From assembly GCA_017474455.1 (NCBI GenBank), contig JAFVHP010000024.1:49826-113825 (forward strand): a stretch of 64,000 bases of DNA. Reading direction: 5' to 3'. Position 1 is the stretch's first letter, and every line of letters starts with the position of its first letter. Position numbers and translations under genes: made by a program. Below the pieces are notes generated by a model. That model was not told where the DNA came from. It did no database searches and saw only the letters and a list, made by a program, of their open reading frames with translations. The stretch is from Lachnospiraceae bacterium. Lineage in GTDB: Bacteria; Bacillota; Clostridia; Lachnospirales; Lachnospiraceae. This document shows positions 50,620-59,832 of the stretch, piece by piece.

Positions 50620-52047
50620 TCACAGCTCGTCGTTCAAGCCGGAGCGTTTCAGAGTGAAAACGAATTCGCTGCCGACATCAACAGTGCTGATCAGATTGAT
50701 CGTTTCCCCGTGAGCCTGGATGATCTCACGGACTATGGACAGGCCGAGGCCTGTCCCTTTTTTGTCCCTGCCGCGGGACTGGTCCGATTTATAGAAACGG
50801 GACCAGATCAGTTTCTGCTCGTCTGAAGGGATACCGACGCCATTGTCCTTGACGGACACAGTGATATCGCGCTGCCGTTCGGTGGTCTCCACACAGATCC
50901 TCGAAGAGGCAGGACTGAATTTGATAGCGTTGTCTATCAGATTGTAGAGGACCTGCTCGATCTTTTCCTTATCGGCGCTGCAGTACAGCTCATCCCCTGA
51001 CAGGAGCAGGTCGATCGAGATATTTTTTGCGCGGCAGGTCTGTTCAAAGGAGAGGGCAATGTCACGGATCACGCGGTTGATGTCGAAATCCGTATAGGTC
51101 AGCAGCATACCGGTGGAACCGAAGCTGTTGATGGACAGAAGACTGTTGGTCAGTTTGGTCAGACGTTCCGTTTCCTGCAGGACGACATTCAGGTACTTGT
51201 CGTGGCTTTCCGGAGGGATAGTCCCGTCCAGCATGGCTTCCAGAAAGCCCCTGATCGACGTCAGCGGGGAACGGAAATCATGGGAAACGTTGGCAATGAA
51301 TTTTTTCTGATCATCTTCGGCGCCCGCGATCTCGCCGGCCATGTAATTGAGCGTATCGGAAAGATAGCCCATCTCGTCGTCGCTGTCGACTCTCGTCCTG
51401 TAGTGCCAGTTGCCGGCAGCGTACTGTTCGGCACCGGTCGTGATCTTCCGCAGCGGGATATAGATGATCTCCGTGAAGAAGATCAGGATGATGAGGGAAA
51501 GGAGCAGGAGCATCAAAAGTTCAAGATAGGAAATGTTGAGCAGAGCGTTCGCCCGGGCGGCGATACGGGAAGTCTTCGTATGGACTACGACATAGCCCCG
51601 GATCTTGAAATCGCTGGTGATCGGAGCCAGTACGCTCAGGTATTCTTCATTAAAGGAACCGAAAAAATCCCCTGTGACATAATTCCTGCTTTCATCGAAA
51701 ACGGGGGAAAAGTTTTCAATGTATTCTTCGGACGACGGATCAGGGACCCGTTCATCCGAAGTGACGACAAGCCTGCCGGAAGGATTGACGATCCATATCT
51801 TTGAGTCCAGGTAGCTGGCCAGCATTGTGATCTGGTCCTGCACTGTATCCAGCGAGACTTCGGAATTGTACAGGTCGGCGGCATATGTGTTAGCCAGGGC
51901 CATTGCTTCCCTGTACATACCCGCGGCTTCTTCCCGCCGGCAGCGTTCCATTGTCATACGGGCAACAAAAGTAGCTACGACGATGAAGCCGAAGATACCG
52001 AACAGGATATAGGCTAACACGAATTTCAGGTAAAGAGTCTTGCGCAT
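50620..52047 (-). CDS. two-component sensor histidine kinase
   Basis: A 475-residue membrane kinase. Helix 1 (residues about 8-30), an extracytoplasmic sensor region to about residue 165, helix 2 (LLMLLLLSLIILIFFTEIIYI), a HAMP-like linker, then HisKA with the phospho-His in VSHDFRSPLTSIRGF, and the ATPase domain with N-box NLIDNAIKFSPA, G1 DNGVGIP and G2 GTGLGLSIV. It ends 22 bases before the response regulator gene stops upstream (the regulator comes first). The stimulus is unknown. Convergent with the aminotransferase gene. Confidence 0.93.
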   Translation of the reverse strand: MRKTLYLKFVLAYILFGIFGFIVVATFVARMTMERCRREEAAGMYREAMALANTYAADLYNSEVSLDTVQDQITMLASYLDSKIWIVNPSGRLVVTSDERVPDPSSEEYIENFSPVFDESRNYVTGDFFGSFNEEYLSVLAPITSDFKIRGYVVVHTKTSRIAARANALLNISYLELLMLLLLSLIILIFFTEIIYIPLRKITTGAEQYAAGNWHYRTRVDSDDEMGYLSDTLNYMAGEIAGAEDDQKKFIANVSHDFRSPLTSIRGFLEAMLDGTIPPESHDKYLNVVLQETERLTKLTNSLLSINSFGSTGMLLTYTDFDINRVIRDIALSFEQTCRAKNISIDLLLSGDELYCSADKEKIEQVLYNLIDNAIKFSPASSRICVETTERQRDITVSVKDNGVGIPSDEQKLIWSRFYKSDQSRGRDKKGTGLGLSIVREIIQAHGETINLISTVDVGSEFVFTLKRSGLNDEL

Positions 52048-52068
52048 CGGATGGCCATACTCCCGGGA

Positions 52069-52791
52069 TCAGGTGTTTGACGAGCTGACTTCGAATTTGT
52101 AGCCGACCCTCCAGATGGTCGCTATGCGCCATGAAGCATGGTCGTGGATCTTTTCCCGGATACGCTTGATGTGGACATCCACCGTACGTGTATCGCCGAG
52201 GTACTCATAACCCCAAAGCTGGTCCAGGAGCTGCTCCCTGGTGTATACGCGGTTCGGCGAAGAAGCCAGGAAATACAGAAGCTCCAGTTCCTTGGGAGGC
52301 ATTTCCACGATCCTGCCCATATACAGCACGGAATAATTCGTGAGGTTGATCTCCAGGTCTGGGAAACGGACGATCTGCTGGTCCGAAGGCGCCTGCGCCG
52401 CCGCATTCAGTTCGCCCGTCGCTTTTGAACGGCGGATCAGCGCTTTTACCCTGGCGACCAGTTCCCTGGAATCAAAGGGCTTTTCCATATAATCGTCAGC
52501 ACCGAGCTCCAGCCCCAGGACCTTGTCGAAGATCTCGCCCTTAGCCGAAAGCATGATGATCGGGATCCTTGTGAACGTCCTTACTTCACGGCAGACCTGA
52601 TAACCGTCGATGCCCGGAAGCATCAGATCCAGGATCATCAGGTCCGGCTCGTAGCTCCTGCAGGCGGCAATGGCGCTTTCGCCATCCGGCGCGACCTGGG
52701 TATCGAACATCTCTTTTGTGAGATAGAGGCTGATCAGTTCGGCTATATTGGCGTCGTCGTCGACGATCAGTATTTTTTGCTTAATGGACAT
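52069..52791 (-). CDS. OmpR/PhoB-type response regulator
   Basis: A 240-residue regulator with an N-terminal receiver (ILIVDDDANIAEL with the acidic pocket, phospho-Asp in LMILDLMLPG, Lys in YMEKPFDSREL) and a C-terminal winged helix (LELLYFLASSPNRVYTREQLLDQLWG to DVHIKRIREKI). It is the partner of the kinase that follows 21 bases later. I place the start at 52791 (MSIKQK) because GGAAAGG lies before it; the longer in-frame reading to 52839 includes part of the repeat region. Confidence 0.93.
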   Translation of the reverse strand: MSIKQKILIVDDDANIAELISLYLTKEMFDTQVAPDGESAIAACRSYEPDLMILDLMLPGIDGYQVCREVRTFTRIPIIMLSAKGEIFDKVLGLELGADDYMEKPFDSRELVARVKALIRRSKATGELNAAAQAPSDQQIVRFPDLEINLTNYSVLYMGRIVEMPPKELELLYFLASSPNRVYTREQLLDQLWGYEYLGDTRTVDVHIKRIREKIHDHASWRIATIWRVGYKFEVSSSNT

Positions 52792-52810
52792 AAAATGCCT
52801 TTCCTGTACG

Positions 52811-52944
52811 CGTGTCAGCAGTACAGGCATGCCTGACACGCTTCCGCTCGGACCTCGCTGGTCGCGTTACATAGCGTGCCACAATACGGCACGCAAGTAA
52901 CGACCGCTCGCTACGGTCAGTCATTGCCTGCACCGACTGACACG
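52811..52944. repeat. large imperfect palindrome, copy B of the structured repeat family
   Basis: CGTGTCAG (52811-52818) pairs with CTGACACG (52937-52944). The apical stem has GGTCGCGTTACATAGCGTGCC (about 52860-52880, described here as GGTCG, CG bulge, TTAC, ATA, GCGTGCC) and the complement GGCACGC, AA, GTAA, CGACC (52888-52905) around a 7-base loop ACAATAC. Copy A has GCTCG/CGAGC and GGACACC/GGTGTCC in the same places, so stem bases change in pairs while CG-TTAC-ATA and AA-GTAA stay. It lies between mutS2 and the response regulator, where it may end the mutS2 message. Confidence 0.75.
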
Positions 52945-52961
52945 CTCATGAACGGCATGTT

Positions 52962-55385
52962 TTATTTCTTTAAAGTGACTATCGTGACGCCGGCATCTCC
53001 TTCGCCGAAGTCTCCGGCGCGGTAGGAGACGATCCACTTCTGGCGGCGCAGATAGTTCTGAACGGCGTTCCTTAAGGCGCCGGTCCCCTTTCCGTGTACG
53101 ATACGTACGCTGGAAAGATGAGAAAGCCTGGCGTTATCGAGGTATTTGTCCAGCTCCATGATCGCTTCGTCGGTGGTCATACCAAGAAGGTTCAGCTCGG
53201 CGGATATGCCAGCCGAACGGGACAGATCCATATGGCCTTCCGAAGCTCCCTTCTGGAACGCCTTTTTCAGTGAACTGCCGGAGGAACTCTTCTGCGGGGC
53301 GGATCCCGTAATAGAGGGATCGTCGACCGGTTCCAGATCGGAAAGGCGGCACTTGGTCTGCATGATACCGCACTGGACGAAGAGATTCCCGTCTTTGTCG
53401 GGCTTTGTCTGCACGATGCCGGTCAGCCCCATGGAGATGACGCGGACACTGTCGCCGGGTTTTATCTCATCCGGTGCCGAAGATCTTTTTGCGGTGTTAT
53501 TCCTGCCGGAAGAAAACGCAAGTTTGCTGTCTTTTTCGGATACTTTTTCCCGCAGACCGGTCCGGATCCGCTCCATATCGGACAGGTCCGCACCCTTTCC
53601 GCTCCTGCGCATCGCGCTGATGGCGTTGTCGGCGGTCTCTTTGGCGCCGGCCAGGATATCCCTTGCATCTTCGTTAGCCCTGCGGATTATATCGTCGCGC
53701 TTTTTCTCCAGCTGTTTTTCGCGTACCTTCAGCTGCTGCTTTTCCTTATCAAAGGCGGCTCTTTCCCGGTCAAGTTCCTGCTGCTTCTGTTCCAGTTCCC
53801 TGCGGGCGATCTCCAGATCCGTCAGGATATCCTCGAAATTCTGCGTCTCCTGGGAAAGCTGTTCCTTCGCGGTCTCGATGATATAGCCCGGGAGGCCCAG
53901 ACGTTTGGAAATGGCGAAAGCGTTGCTCTTGCCGGGGATGCCGGTCAGCAGTCGGTATGTCGGACGCAGGGTCTCGACATTGAACTCGCAGCTGGCATTC
54001 TCGACACCTTCGGTCTGCATGGCGTAGACTTTCAGTTCACTGTAATGCGTCGTGGCCATAGTCGTGATCTTCCGCGTATGCAGGAAATTCAGTATGGAAA
54101 TGGCCAGGGCGGCGCCTTCAGTCGGATCGGTCCCGGCACCGAGTTCATCAAACAGGCACAGACAGTTCCTGTCGACACGTTTGAAAATGTCCACGATGGA
54201 AGTCATATGCGCGGAAAACGTGGAGAGGGACTGTTCGATGCTCTGTTCATCACCGATATCCGCGAAGATCTCGCGGAATATGGAGAGACGGCTGCCGTCC
54301 CCTGCCGGTATATGCAGGCCGGACATACCCATCAGGGTCAGTAGTCCGGTGGTCTTGAGTGATACGGTCTTGCCGCCGGTGTTGGGCCCGGTGACGACCA
54401 GCATGTCATAATCTATGCCCAGGACGACATCGATCGGGACGACCTTATCCTTTTCGATGAGGGGATGCCTTGCCTGTTTCAGATCAATGATGTGTTCATC
54501 GTTGAAAACAGGACGCATGGCTCCCTGTTCCAGGGCGAGCGACGCTTTCGCGAAGGCGAAATCAAGCGCCGTCATGGCGGAAGCGTCAGACTTCAGTTCG
54601 CTTAAGTGCGCAGCTGCCAGGGAGGAGATCCCCGCAAGGATCCGGTCGATCTCTTTCTTCTCCTCGTTGTCCAGTGTGCGCAGGGTATTATCCATCTCGA
54701 CGATGGCAGCCGGCTCGATGAAGAGAGTGGAACCTGAAGAGGACTGGTCCAGGATCAGGCCGGGGACCTGGGCTTTATGCTCGGCCCGGACCGGTATGCA
54801 GTACCGGTTGCCGCGGATCGTAATGACCGCGTCCTGCAGATAGGACGCATAGCTGGAACTGACCATCTTCGTAAGCTGGGTATGGATCCGGTCCTGGGTC
54901 TGCTGCATATTCTTCCGGATACGCTTGAGCTCAGGGGATGCGTCGTCCGCGATCTCCTCCTCCGAAAGGATGCAGTGCCTTATCTCCCGCAGCAGGTCAG
55001 GGACCGGGTATAGCGCGTCGAATACGTCCCGCAGGGCATCTTCTTCCGGCGCGTCTTTTTCAAAGACCCTGTAGCGCCTGACCCTGTCGACGTTTTCCAG
55101 AAAGGAAGCAAGGTGCAGCAGTTCGCCCGCTGTCAGCGCCGATTCTATGGAAAGCGCTCTGAAGCATGTGGAAAAATCCCTGTTGGAGCCAAAGCTTATA
55201 CTGCCTTTGCGCAAAAGGTACATCAGCGCGGAAGCAGTTTCATCCTGCGCTTTTTCGATGTCATAGAGTTCATCCATCGGGGCAAGTGCCGTGCACAGAG
55301 ATTTGCCCGGCGCGGAGGTAGCCCGGTCCGAGAGGGAAGCCAGTATTTTGTTGAATTCCAGTATTTTCAGGACTTTTTCATTCAT
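52962..55385 (-). CDS. mutS2: MutS2 / RqcU: Smr-domain MutS-family ATPase
   Basis: An 807-residue MutS2 protein. In Bacillus this acts in ribosome rescue by splitting collided ribosomes, and earlier was linked to suppressing recombination. Domains: N-terminal core (residues 1 to about 315), ATPase with Walker A GPNTGGKTVSLK and Walker B LFDELGAGTDPTEGA, a long coiled coil (residues about 500-610, QQELDRERAAFDKEKQQLK region), a KOW-like region (KPGDSVRVISMGLTG) and the C-terminal Smr domain (ELNLLGMTTDEAIMELDKYL, VRIVHGKGTGALR). An extended -10 (TG-C-TATACT) on the minus strand ends seven bases before the ATG, with no RBS. Confidence 0.94.
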   Translation of the reverse strand: MNEKVLKILEFNKILASLSDRATSAPGKSLCTALAPMDELYDIEKAQDETASALMYLLRKGSISFGSNRDFSTCFRALSIESALTAGELLHLASFLENVDRVRRYRVFEKDAPEEDALRDVFDALYPVPDLLREIRHCILSEEEIADDASPELKRIRKNMQQTQDRIHTQLTKMVSSSYASYLQDAVITIRGNRYCIPVRAEHKAQVPGLILDQSSSGSTLFIEPAAIVEMDNTLRTLDNEEKKEIDRILAGISSLAAAHLSELKSDASAMTALDFAFAKASLALEQGAMRPVFNDEHIIDLKQARHPLIEKDKVVPIDVVLGIDYDMLVVTGPNTGGKTVSLKTTGLLTLMGMSGLHIPAGDGSRLSIFREIFADIGDEQSIEQSLSTFSAHMTSIVDIFKRVDRNCLCLFDELGAGTDPTEGAALAISILNFLHTRKITTMATTHYSELKVYAMQTEGVENASCEFNVETLRPTYRLLTGIPGKSNAFAISKRLGLPGYIIETAKEQLSQETQNFEDILTDLEIARRELEQKQQELDRERAAFDKEKQQLKVREKQLEKKRDDIIRRANEDARDILAGAKETADNAISAMRRSGKGADLSDMERIRTGLREKVSEKDSKLAFSSGRNNTAKRSSAPDEIKPGDSVRVISMGLTGIVQTKPDKDGNLFVQCGIMQTKCRLSDLEPVDDPSITGSAPQKSSSGSSLKKAFQKGASEGHMDLSRSAGISAELNLLGMTTDEAIMELDKYLDNARLSHLSSVRIVHGKGTGALRNAVQNYLRRQKWIVSYRAGDFGEGDAGVTIVTLKK

Positions 55386-55433
55386 ATGATGAGTATAGCA
55401 CTTATGAAAGGCATGTGTGATATACTTATGGGC

Positions 55434-57008
55434 ATGGAAAACAGAGAAGATCCGGCTAAAAATGCCGTAAATACTGATTTTTTAACAGAGAAGATAAAGC
55501 GTCGGCCCATCAACCGCCGCAAGCTCCTGAGGCAGCTCCTAGTGACGGCGGCGCTGGCGGTCGTCTTCGGTATCGTTGCCTGTATCAGCTTCCTGGTCCT
55601 GGAGCCGAGAGTCAGCGCGCTTCTGTACGGAGAAGTGCCTGCGGAGAGCATACAGCTGCCGGAGGAGAGACCGGATGAGGAAATGTCTCCCCAGGACATG
55701 ATGACGGCTGCGGATGAGAAGCAGGAACTGCAGAACGAGATCCAGCAGGAACTGCAGCAGGGCCTTCAGGAAGAGATCCAGAAGACGGCGGCTTCGGCAG
55801 CGGAAACGGTCATTCCGGAAGTGACACAGAGCATAACAGCCAATGTAACGGAGAGTGTTACGGAATCCCTGACGGCAAAGATGAATGCCATGGTGGCGGA
55901 GGCGATCTCGGAATCTTCGTCCAACGAGGTGAACATCAAGCACTTAAGGGAGATCTATGATTCGCTCATGGACGTCGCCTCGCAGGCGGTCCGGAGTCTT
56001 GTCATCGTAACCGGTTCCAGGGAAAGCCGGAGCTGGCTGGACAGTTACGAGACCTATACTTCTGTCGCAGGGATCATCACACATATGACCTCGCAGGAGA
56101 TCCTTATCTTCTGTCAGGGAGAAGCTCTGGAAGATGCCGACAGGATCACGGTGACCTTCAGGGATGAGGAAGGGGCGGAAGTCAGGGAAGTAGAAGCTGC
56201 TGTCACCGGCAGTGAACCTGCTTCGGGCTATTGCATGCTGAGTGTGAAGCCGGAAGAACTGAGCGCGGATATGCTCAGATACATCCGGACATGCAGGCTC
56301 GGAGAATCCTCTTCTCCGTCACAGGCCGGATATCCCGTTATAGCGGCAGGCGCGCCGGCCGGTGGATTCGGATCGGTCAGCTACGGTGTGCTGAGCGGGG
56401 TGAACGGCAGGCTGGACCTTGCCGATTCGGATTATATCAAGCTTTCCACAGATATCTATACGAATACCGACGCTTCGGGTGTGGTCATAGATACGGCCGG
56501 CAGGATACTCGGCATCATTGATATGCGTTTTAATGAAAAAGGCCTGGAGAACCAGCTGTGCGCGATCGGGATAGATGAGCTGAAAACAACGATAAAGCGC
56601 TTTGCGGAAGGGTACCGGAAGCCGTACCTGGGGATCCACGGAACGGATTTCGTCCTGCCGGACCGCACCCAAAATGTTGCCGGTACGGCGGAAGATGATT
56701 CTGACAGGGTGCCGGAAGAAGAAAACGGGACAGACAGCGCGGCCGTCAAAGGCGTTTATGTCACGGCTGTGGATATGGACTCCCCGGCCATGGCTGCAGG
56801 TCTGCGCAATGCGGATGTGATCGTTGCCGTCAACAGCACACCCACAGCCAGTATGGAAGCGGTCATAGATGCATTCTGGGACTGGGACGGGAACGATCCT
56901 CTCCTGATCGAGGTGATGCGTTCATCAGGCTCCTCCTATGCCCCGGTGACGATCGAAGTAATGCCTGAAACAGCGGAAGAATATCTGGATCTGAAGGAAG
57001 AACAGTGA
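55434..57008 (+). CDS. HtrA-like membrane protein lacking the catalytic triad, with PDZ domain
   Basis: A 524-residue membrane-anchored protein with HtrA layout: a short cytoplasmic tail, one membrane helix (LLVTAALAVVFGIVACISFLVL), a Gln-rich coiled region (QNEIQQELQQGLQEEIQK), a trypsin-like domain and a C-terminal PDZ (GVYVTAVDMDSPAMAAGLRNADVIVAVNS). The protease site is not kept: the His-loop region reads SVAGIITHMTSQEILIFC without the NHVV-type His, and the serine loop reads STDIYTNTDASGVV rather than GNSGGP, so it should be inactive. A scaffold or sensor role is likely. The -10 TATACT (55421-55426) ends seven bases before ATG 55434, with no RBS, so the message may be leaderless. Confidence 0.83.
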   Translation: MENREDPAKNAVNTDFLTEKIKRRPINRRKLLRQLLVTAALAVVFGIVACISFLVLEPRVSALLYGEVPAESIQLPEERPDEEMSPQDMMTAADEKQELQNEIQQELQQGLQEEIQKTAASAAETVIPEVTQSITANVTESVTESLTAKMNAMVAEAISESSSNEVNIKHLREIYDSLMDVASQAVRSLVIVTGSRESRSWLDSYETYTSVAGIITHMTSQEILIFCQGEALEDADRITVTFRDEEGAEVREVEAAVTGSEPASGYCMLSVKPEELSADMLRYIRTCRLGESSSPSQAGYPVIAAGAPAGGFGSVSYGVLSGVNGRLDLADSDYIKLSTDIYTNTDASGVVIDTAGRILGIIDMRFNEKGLENQLCAIGIDELKTTIKRFAEGYRKPYLGIHGTDFVLPDRTQNVAGTAEDDSDRVPEEENGTDSAAVKGVYVTAVDMDSPAMAAGLRNADVIVAVNSTPTASMEAVIDAFWDWDGNDPLLIEVMRSSGSSYAPVTIEVMPETAEEYLDLKEEQ

Positions 57009-57051
57009 TCCGGAAAATGACGATATAAAGATTACGGAAAGGAAACAGAGG

Positions 57052-57996
57052 ATGAAGTGGATTCAGGAACTGAGGGAAGGAGACAATATCACCGAGATCT
57101 ATCTCTGCAAGAAAAAGCAGTCGCTGGTGACCAAAGCCGGAAAAGCGTACGAAAGCCTTACACTGCAGGATAAGACAGGCTCGCTGGATGCAAAGATATG
57201 GGAGCCGGACAGTATGGGGATCGATGAGTTCTCCGAACTGGATTACATTGAAGCGACCGGAAACATCACCTCTTACCAGGGACATCTCCAGTTCAACATC
57301 CGCAGGGTCAGGAGGTGCAGGGACGGCGAGTGCGATCCGGCGGATTACCTGCCTGTTTCCGGCTTGTCCGTCGATGACATGTACCAAAAGCTCCTGAATC
57401 TTGTGGATTCGGTCGGCGATCCGTACATGAAAAGGCTTTTGGAAATGTTCTTCAGGGAAGATGAAGACTTCATCAAAGCCTTTAAAAAGAGTTCCGCCGC
57501 AAAGGCGGTGCACCACGGTTTTGTCGGCGGCCTTCTGGAGCATACGCTGGGTGTGGCACAGCTCTGCGACTATTACAGCAGTGCGTATCCCATCATAAGA
57601 AGAGACCTTCTGGTACCGGCAGCACTTTTGCATGATATAGGCAAGACCAGGGAATTATCCCTGTTCCCGAAGAACGATTATACTGACGACGGTCAGCTGA
57701 TCGGCCATATCGTGCTGGGTGTTGAAATGATCAACGACAAGCTGAGAGAAATACCGGATTTTCCCCAGGCACTTTCCTCACAGTTAAGACACTGCATCCT
57801 TGCCCATCACGGCGAGCTGGAGTTCGGATCGCCGAAAAAGCCCGCCCTGGTCGAAGCAGCCGCCCTTTTCTTCGCGGACAATACGGATGCCAAATTCGAA
57901 ATATTCAAGGAAACTTTCGAGAATGCACTGCCGCAGGAAGCCTGGGTAGGCTACCAGAGTTTCCTGGGCAGCAACATCAGGAGGACGATATTCTGA
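57052..57996 (+). CDS. yhaM: 3'-5' exoribonuclease YhaM family
   Basis: A 314-residue protein with an N-terminal OB-fold (YESLTLQDKTGSLDAKIWEPD, GHLQFNIRRVRR) and a C-terminal HD hydrolase domain: HHGFVGGLLEHTLGVA (first His set), PAALLHDIGKTRELS (HD motif) and HCILAHHGELEFGSPK. YhaM acts as a Mn-dependent 3'-5' exonuclease on RNA and DNA in Firmicutes. RBS GAAAGG precedes ATG. Only one base separates it from the next gene, with which it is cotranscribed. Confidence 0.93.
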   Translation: MKWIQELREGDNITEIYLCKKKQSLVTKAGKAYESLTLQDKTGSLDAKIWEPDSMGIDEFSELDYIEATGNITSYQGHLQFNIRRVRRCRDGECDPADYLPVSGLSVDDMYQKLLNLVDSVGDPYMKRLLEMFFREDEDFIKAFKKSSAAKAVHHGFVGGLLEHTLGVAQLCDYYSSAYPIIRRDLLVPAALLHDIGKTRELSLFPKNDYTDDGQLIGHIVLGVEMINDKLREIPDFPQALSSQLRHCILAHHGELEFGSPKKPALVEAAALFFADNTDAKFEIFKETFENALPQEAWVGYQSFLGSNIRRTIF

Positions 57997-57997
57997 T

Positions 57998-59491
57998 ATG
58001 GCCGGGCAGAAGAAGCCGAAAGCCCCATTTCAGAAAAATGACCGGGTGAAGCTCACCATCACCGATATTTCCACTGACGGGTCCGGTATCGGAAAGACCG
58101 ATACCGGATATACTTTATTTGTCAAAAATGCCGTTCCCGGCGATACAGTCGTCGCACATATCACAAAACCCTTATCCGGATACGCTTTCGCGAGAACAGA
58201 ACAGATCCTTTCATTATCACAGGACCGTATCGAACCGGTCTGCCCTGTAAGCAGTACCTGCGGCGGCTGCCAGCTGCAGCAGGTGTCATATGAAAGACAG
58301 CTCCTGTTCAAGGAACAGCTGGTACGGAACAACATGATCCGTATCGGCGGCCTTTCGCCGGAAGAAGCAGATAGTATCATCCAGCCCATTGCCGGCGCGG
58401 ACAGGATCTACGGCTACAGGAATAAGCTGCAGATCCCTGTGCAGCAAGATCCCGTGACCGGCCTGGCTGTGGCCGGTTTTTATGCCGGAAGGTCCCACAG
58501 GATCATTCCTGTACAGGAATGCGCCGTAAGCATGCCCGCCCACAGCCGGATCGTATCCGTGATCCTTGATTTCATGAACAGGAAGGGTATCCCTGCTTAC
58601 AGTGAGGCTGACGGCAGCGGTATGATCAGGCATATCCTGGTCCGTGAGGGATACCATACCGGTGAAGTCAGTGTCTGTATCGTCAGCTCTGTGAAGAAAC
58701 TCCCGTGCGAAAAGGAACTGGCCGAAGAGATCGTCCGGAGCGGCTATGAAACGGACAGCGGAGACGGCAGATCCGGAAACAGGCCCGGCGTTGTCAGTAT
58801 CAGCCTAAATTATAATCCTGAAAAGACCAATGTGATCCTCGGAAAAGAACTGCGCCTTCTGTGGGGGAAAAATGAGATGGAAGACCTCATTTATCCCGAC
58901 CCGTCCATTCTCGGAGAGAGTAAGGCTTTATCTGTGCCGATGCGGTATGCTGTTTCACCCATGGCCTTTTACCAGGTCAATCCCCTTCAGACACAGAAAC
59001 TGTATTCCTATGCGTTGAAATTTGCCGGGCTGACGGGACAGGAGAATGTATGGGATCTGTACTGCGGCGCCGGCACTATTTCACTTTTCCTTGCCAGGGC
59101 AGCCAAAAAGGTGACCGGGATCGAGATCGTTCCGGAAGCGATCGAAGACGCAAAAAAGAATGCGTCCCTCAACAACATTTCCAATGCGGATTTTTATTGC
59201 GGGGCGGCGGAAGAACTGCTGCCGCAGGTGGCGGACGACGCGGCAGAAGCAGCCGATGTCGTTGTTGTGGATCCGCCGCGGAAAGGCCTTGATCCTGTCT
59301 GCATCGAGACTATCATAAAAGCACAGCCGGAGCGCATAGTATATGTGAGCTGTGATTCTTCTACCCTTTCAAGAGATATTGCCCTTTTCAGGGAAGGCGG
59401 ATATACGCCCGGGATCGTACAGCCGGTCGATATGTTCCCTCAGACGGTGCACGTCGAGACGGTAGTATTGATGTCACGGAAAGACACATAA
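57998..59491 (+). CDS. RlmD/RumA-family 23S rRNA (uracil-5-)-methyltransferase
   Basis: A 497-residue SAM-dependent RNA uracil-C5 methyltransferase. The N-terminal TRAM domain (RVKLTITDISTDGSGIGKTDTGYTLFV as two blocks) is followed by the 4Fe-4S motif CPVSSTCGGCQLQ with the last Cys nearby, the SAM-binding motif VWDLYCGAGTISLFLA and the catalytic VVVDPPRKGLDPVCI and YVSCDSSTLSRDIA with the nucleophile Cys. Several paralogues with different target uridines exist in Clostridia, so the modified site is not certain. A 22-residue polar insertion (about residues 243-265) occurs before the motif. Starts one base after yhaM. Confidence 0.9.
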   Translation: MAGQKKPKAPFQKNDRVKLTITDISTDGSGIGKTDTGYTLFVKNAVPGDTVVAHITKPLSGYAFARTEQILSLSQDRIEPVCPVSSTCGGCQLQQVSYERQLLFKEQLVRNNMIRIGGLSPEEADSIIQPIAGADRIYGYRNKLQIPVQQDPVTGLAVAGFYAGRSHRIIPVQECAVSMPAHSRIVSVILDFMNRKGIPAYSEADGSGMIRHILVREGYHTGEVSVCIVSSVKKLPCEKELAEEIVRSGYETDSGDGRSGNRPGVVSISLNYNPEKTNVILGKELRLLWGKNEMEDLIYPDPSILGESKALSVPMRYAVSPMAFYQVNPLQTQKLYSYALKFAGLTGQENVWDLYCGAGTISLFLARAAKKVTGIEIVPEAIEDAKKNASLNNISNADFYCGAAEELLPQVADDAAEAADVVVVDPPRKGLDPVCIETIIKAQPERIVYVSCDSSTLSRDIALFREGGYTPGIVQPVDMFPQTVHVETVVLMSRKDT

Positions 59492-59606
59492 GGCCGCCTA
59501 AAGTGCTGTATTTGCGGGCTTTTCGGGCAATAGGCTGTCAGCGATGAAAAGCGAAAATGGTCGAGATAATCCCTCCGTGGAAACATATCAAAGGAATTGT
59601 TCGGAG

Positions 59607-59691
59607 GGTTGAGTAGGCGGTTTAGATGTCACAAGGTTGAGTGGCCGGTTTAGATGTTTTTGTGGTAGGGTTGAGTTAGTGATTTAGATGT
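59607..59691 (+). repeat. three direct repeats resembling a transposon end
   Basis: Units at 59607-59629, 59635-59657 and 59669-59691 share GGTTGAGT-N4-GGTTTAGATGT (third: GATTTAGATGT), spaced 28 and 34 bases. Multiple ordered terminal repeats are typical of IS21-family and some other transposon ends, where the transposase binds each copy. No transposase gene lies beside them, so this would be a remnant. Confidence 0.55.
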
Positions 59692-59697
59692 CGGAAA

Positions 59698-59734
59698 CAA
59701 GGCTCCCTCACTGCCATCAGCGGCGACGGGGAAC
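59698..59734 (+). repeat. left copy of a 37-base direct repeat flanking nadE
   Basis: From CAAGGCTCCCTCACTGCCAT onward, this matches 62587-62623 at about 32 of 37 positions, in the same orientation. The right copy is the terminator next to a broken recombinase. It may be a duplicated recombinase 3' end or a former attachment site. Confidence 0.6.
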
Positions 59735-59788
59735 GGAGATGATCTCAGAGTTCATTGACTTTTCAGCTATCGTGATTACAATTACAAG

Positions 59789-59832
59789 AAAGCAGACAAT
59801 GGTGCCTGACGACGCCGAAGTCTGCTTTTTTT
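59789..59832 (+). terminator. rho-independent terminator upstream of nadE
   Basis: AAAGCAGAC (59789-59797) and GTCTGCTTT (59820-59828) pair around an inner GGTG/CGCC stem, followed by a T run. It isolates the nadE cassette from readthrough, and a nearby promoter was not found beyond it. Confidence 0.75.

Noticed and set aside
55113-55433. Longer N-terminus for the HtrA-like protein (frame open from 55113)
   Set aside because: The added sequence is antisense to the start of mutS2 and has no RBS or protein-like pattern.
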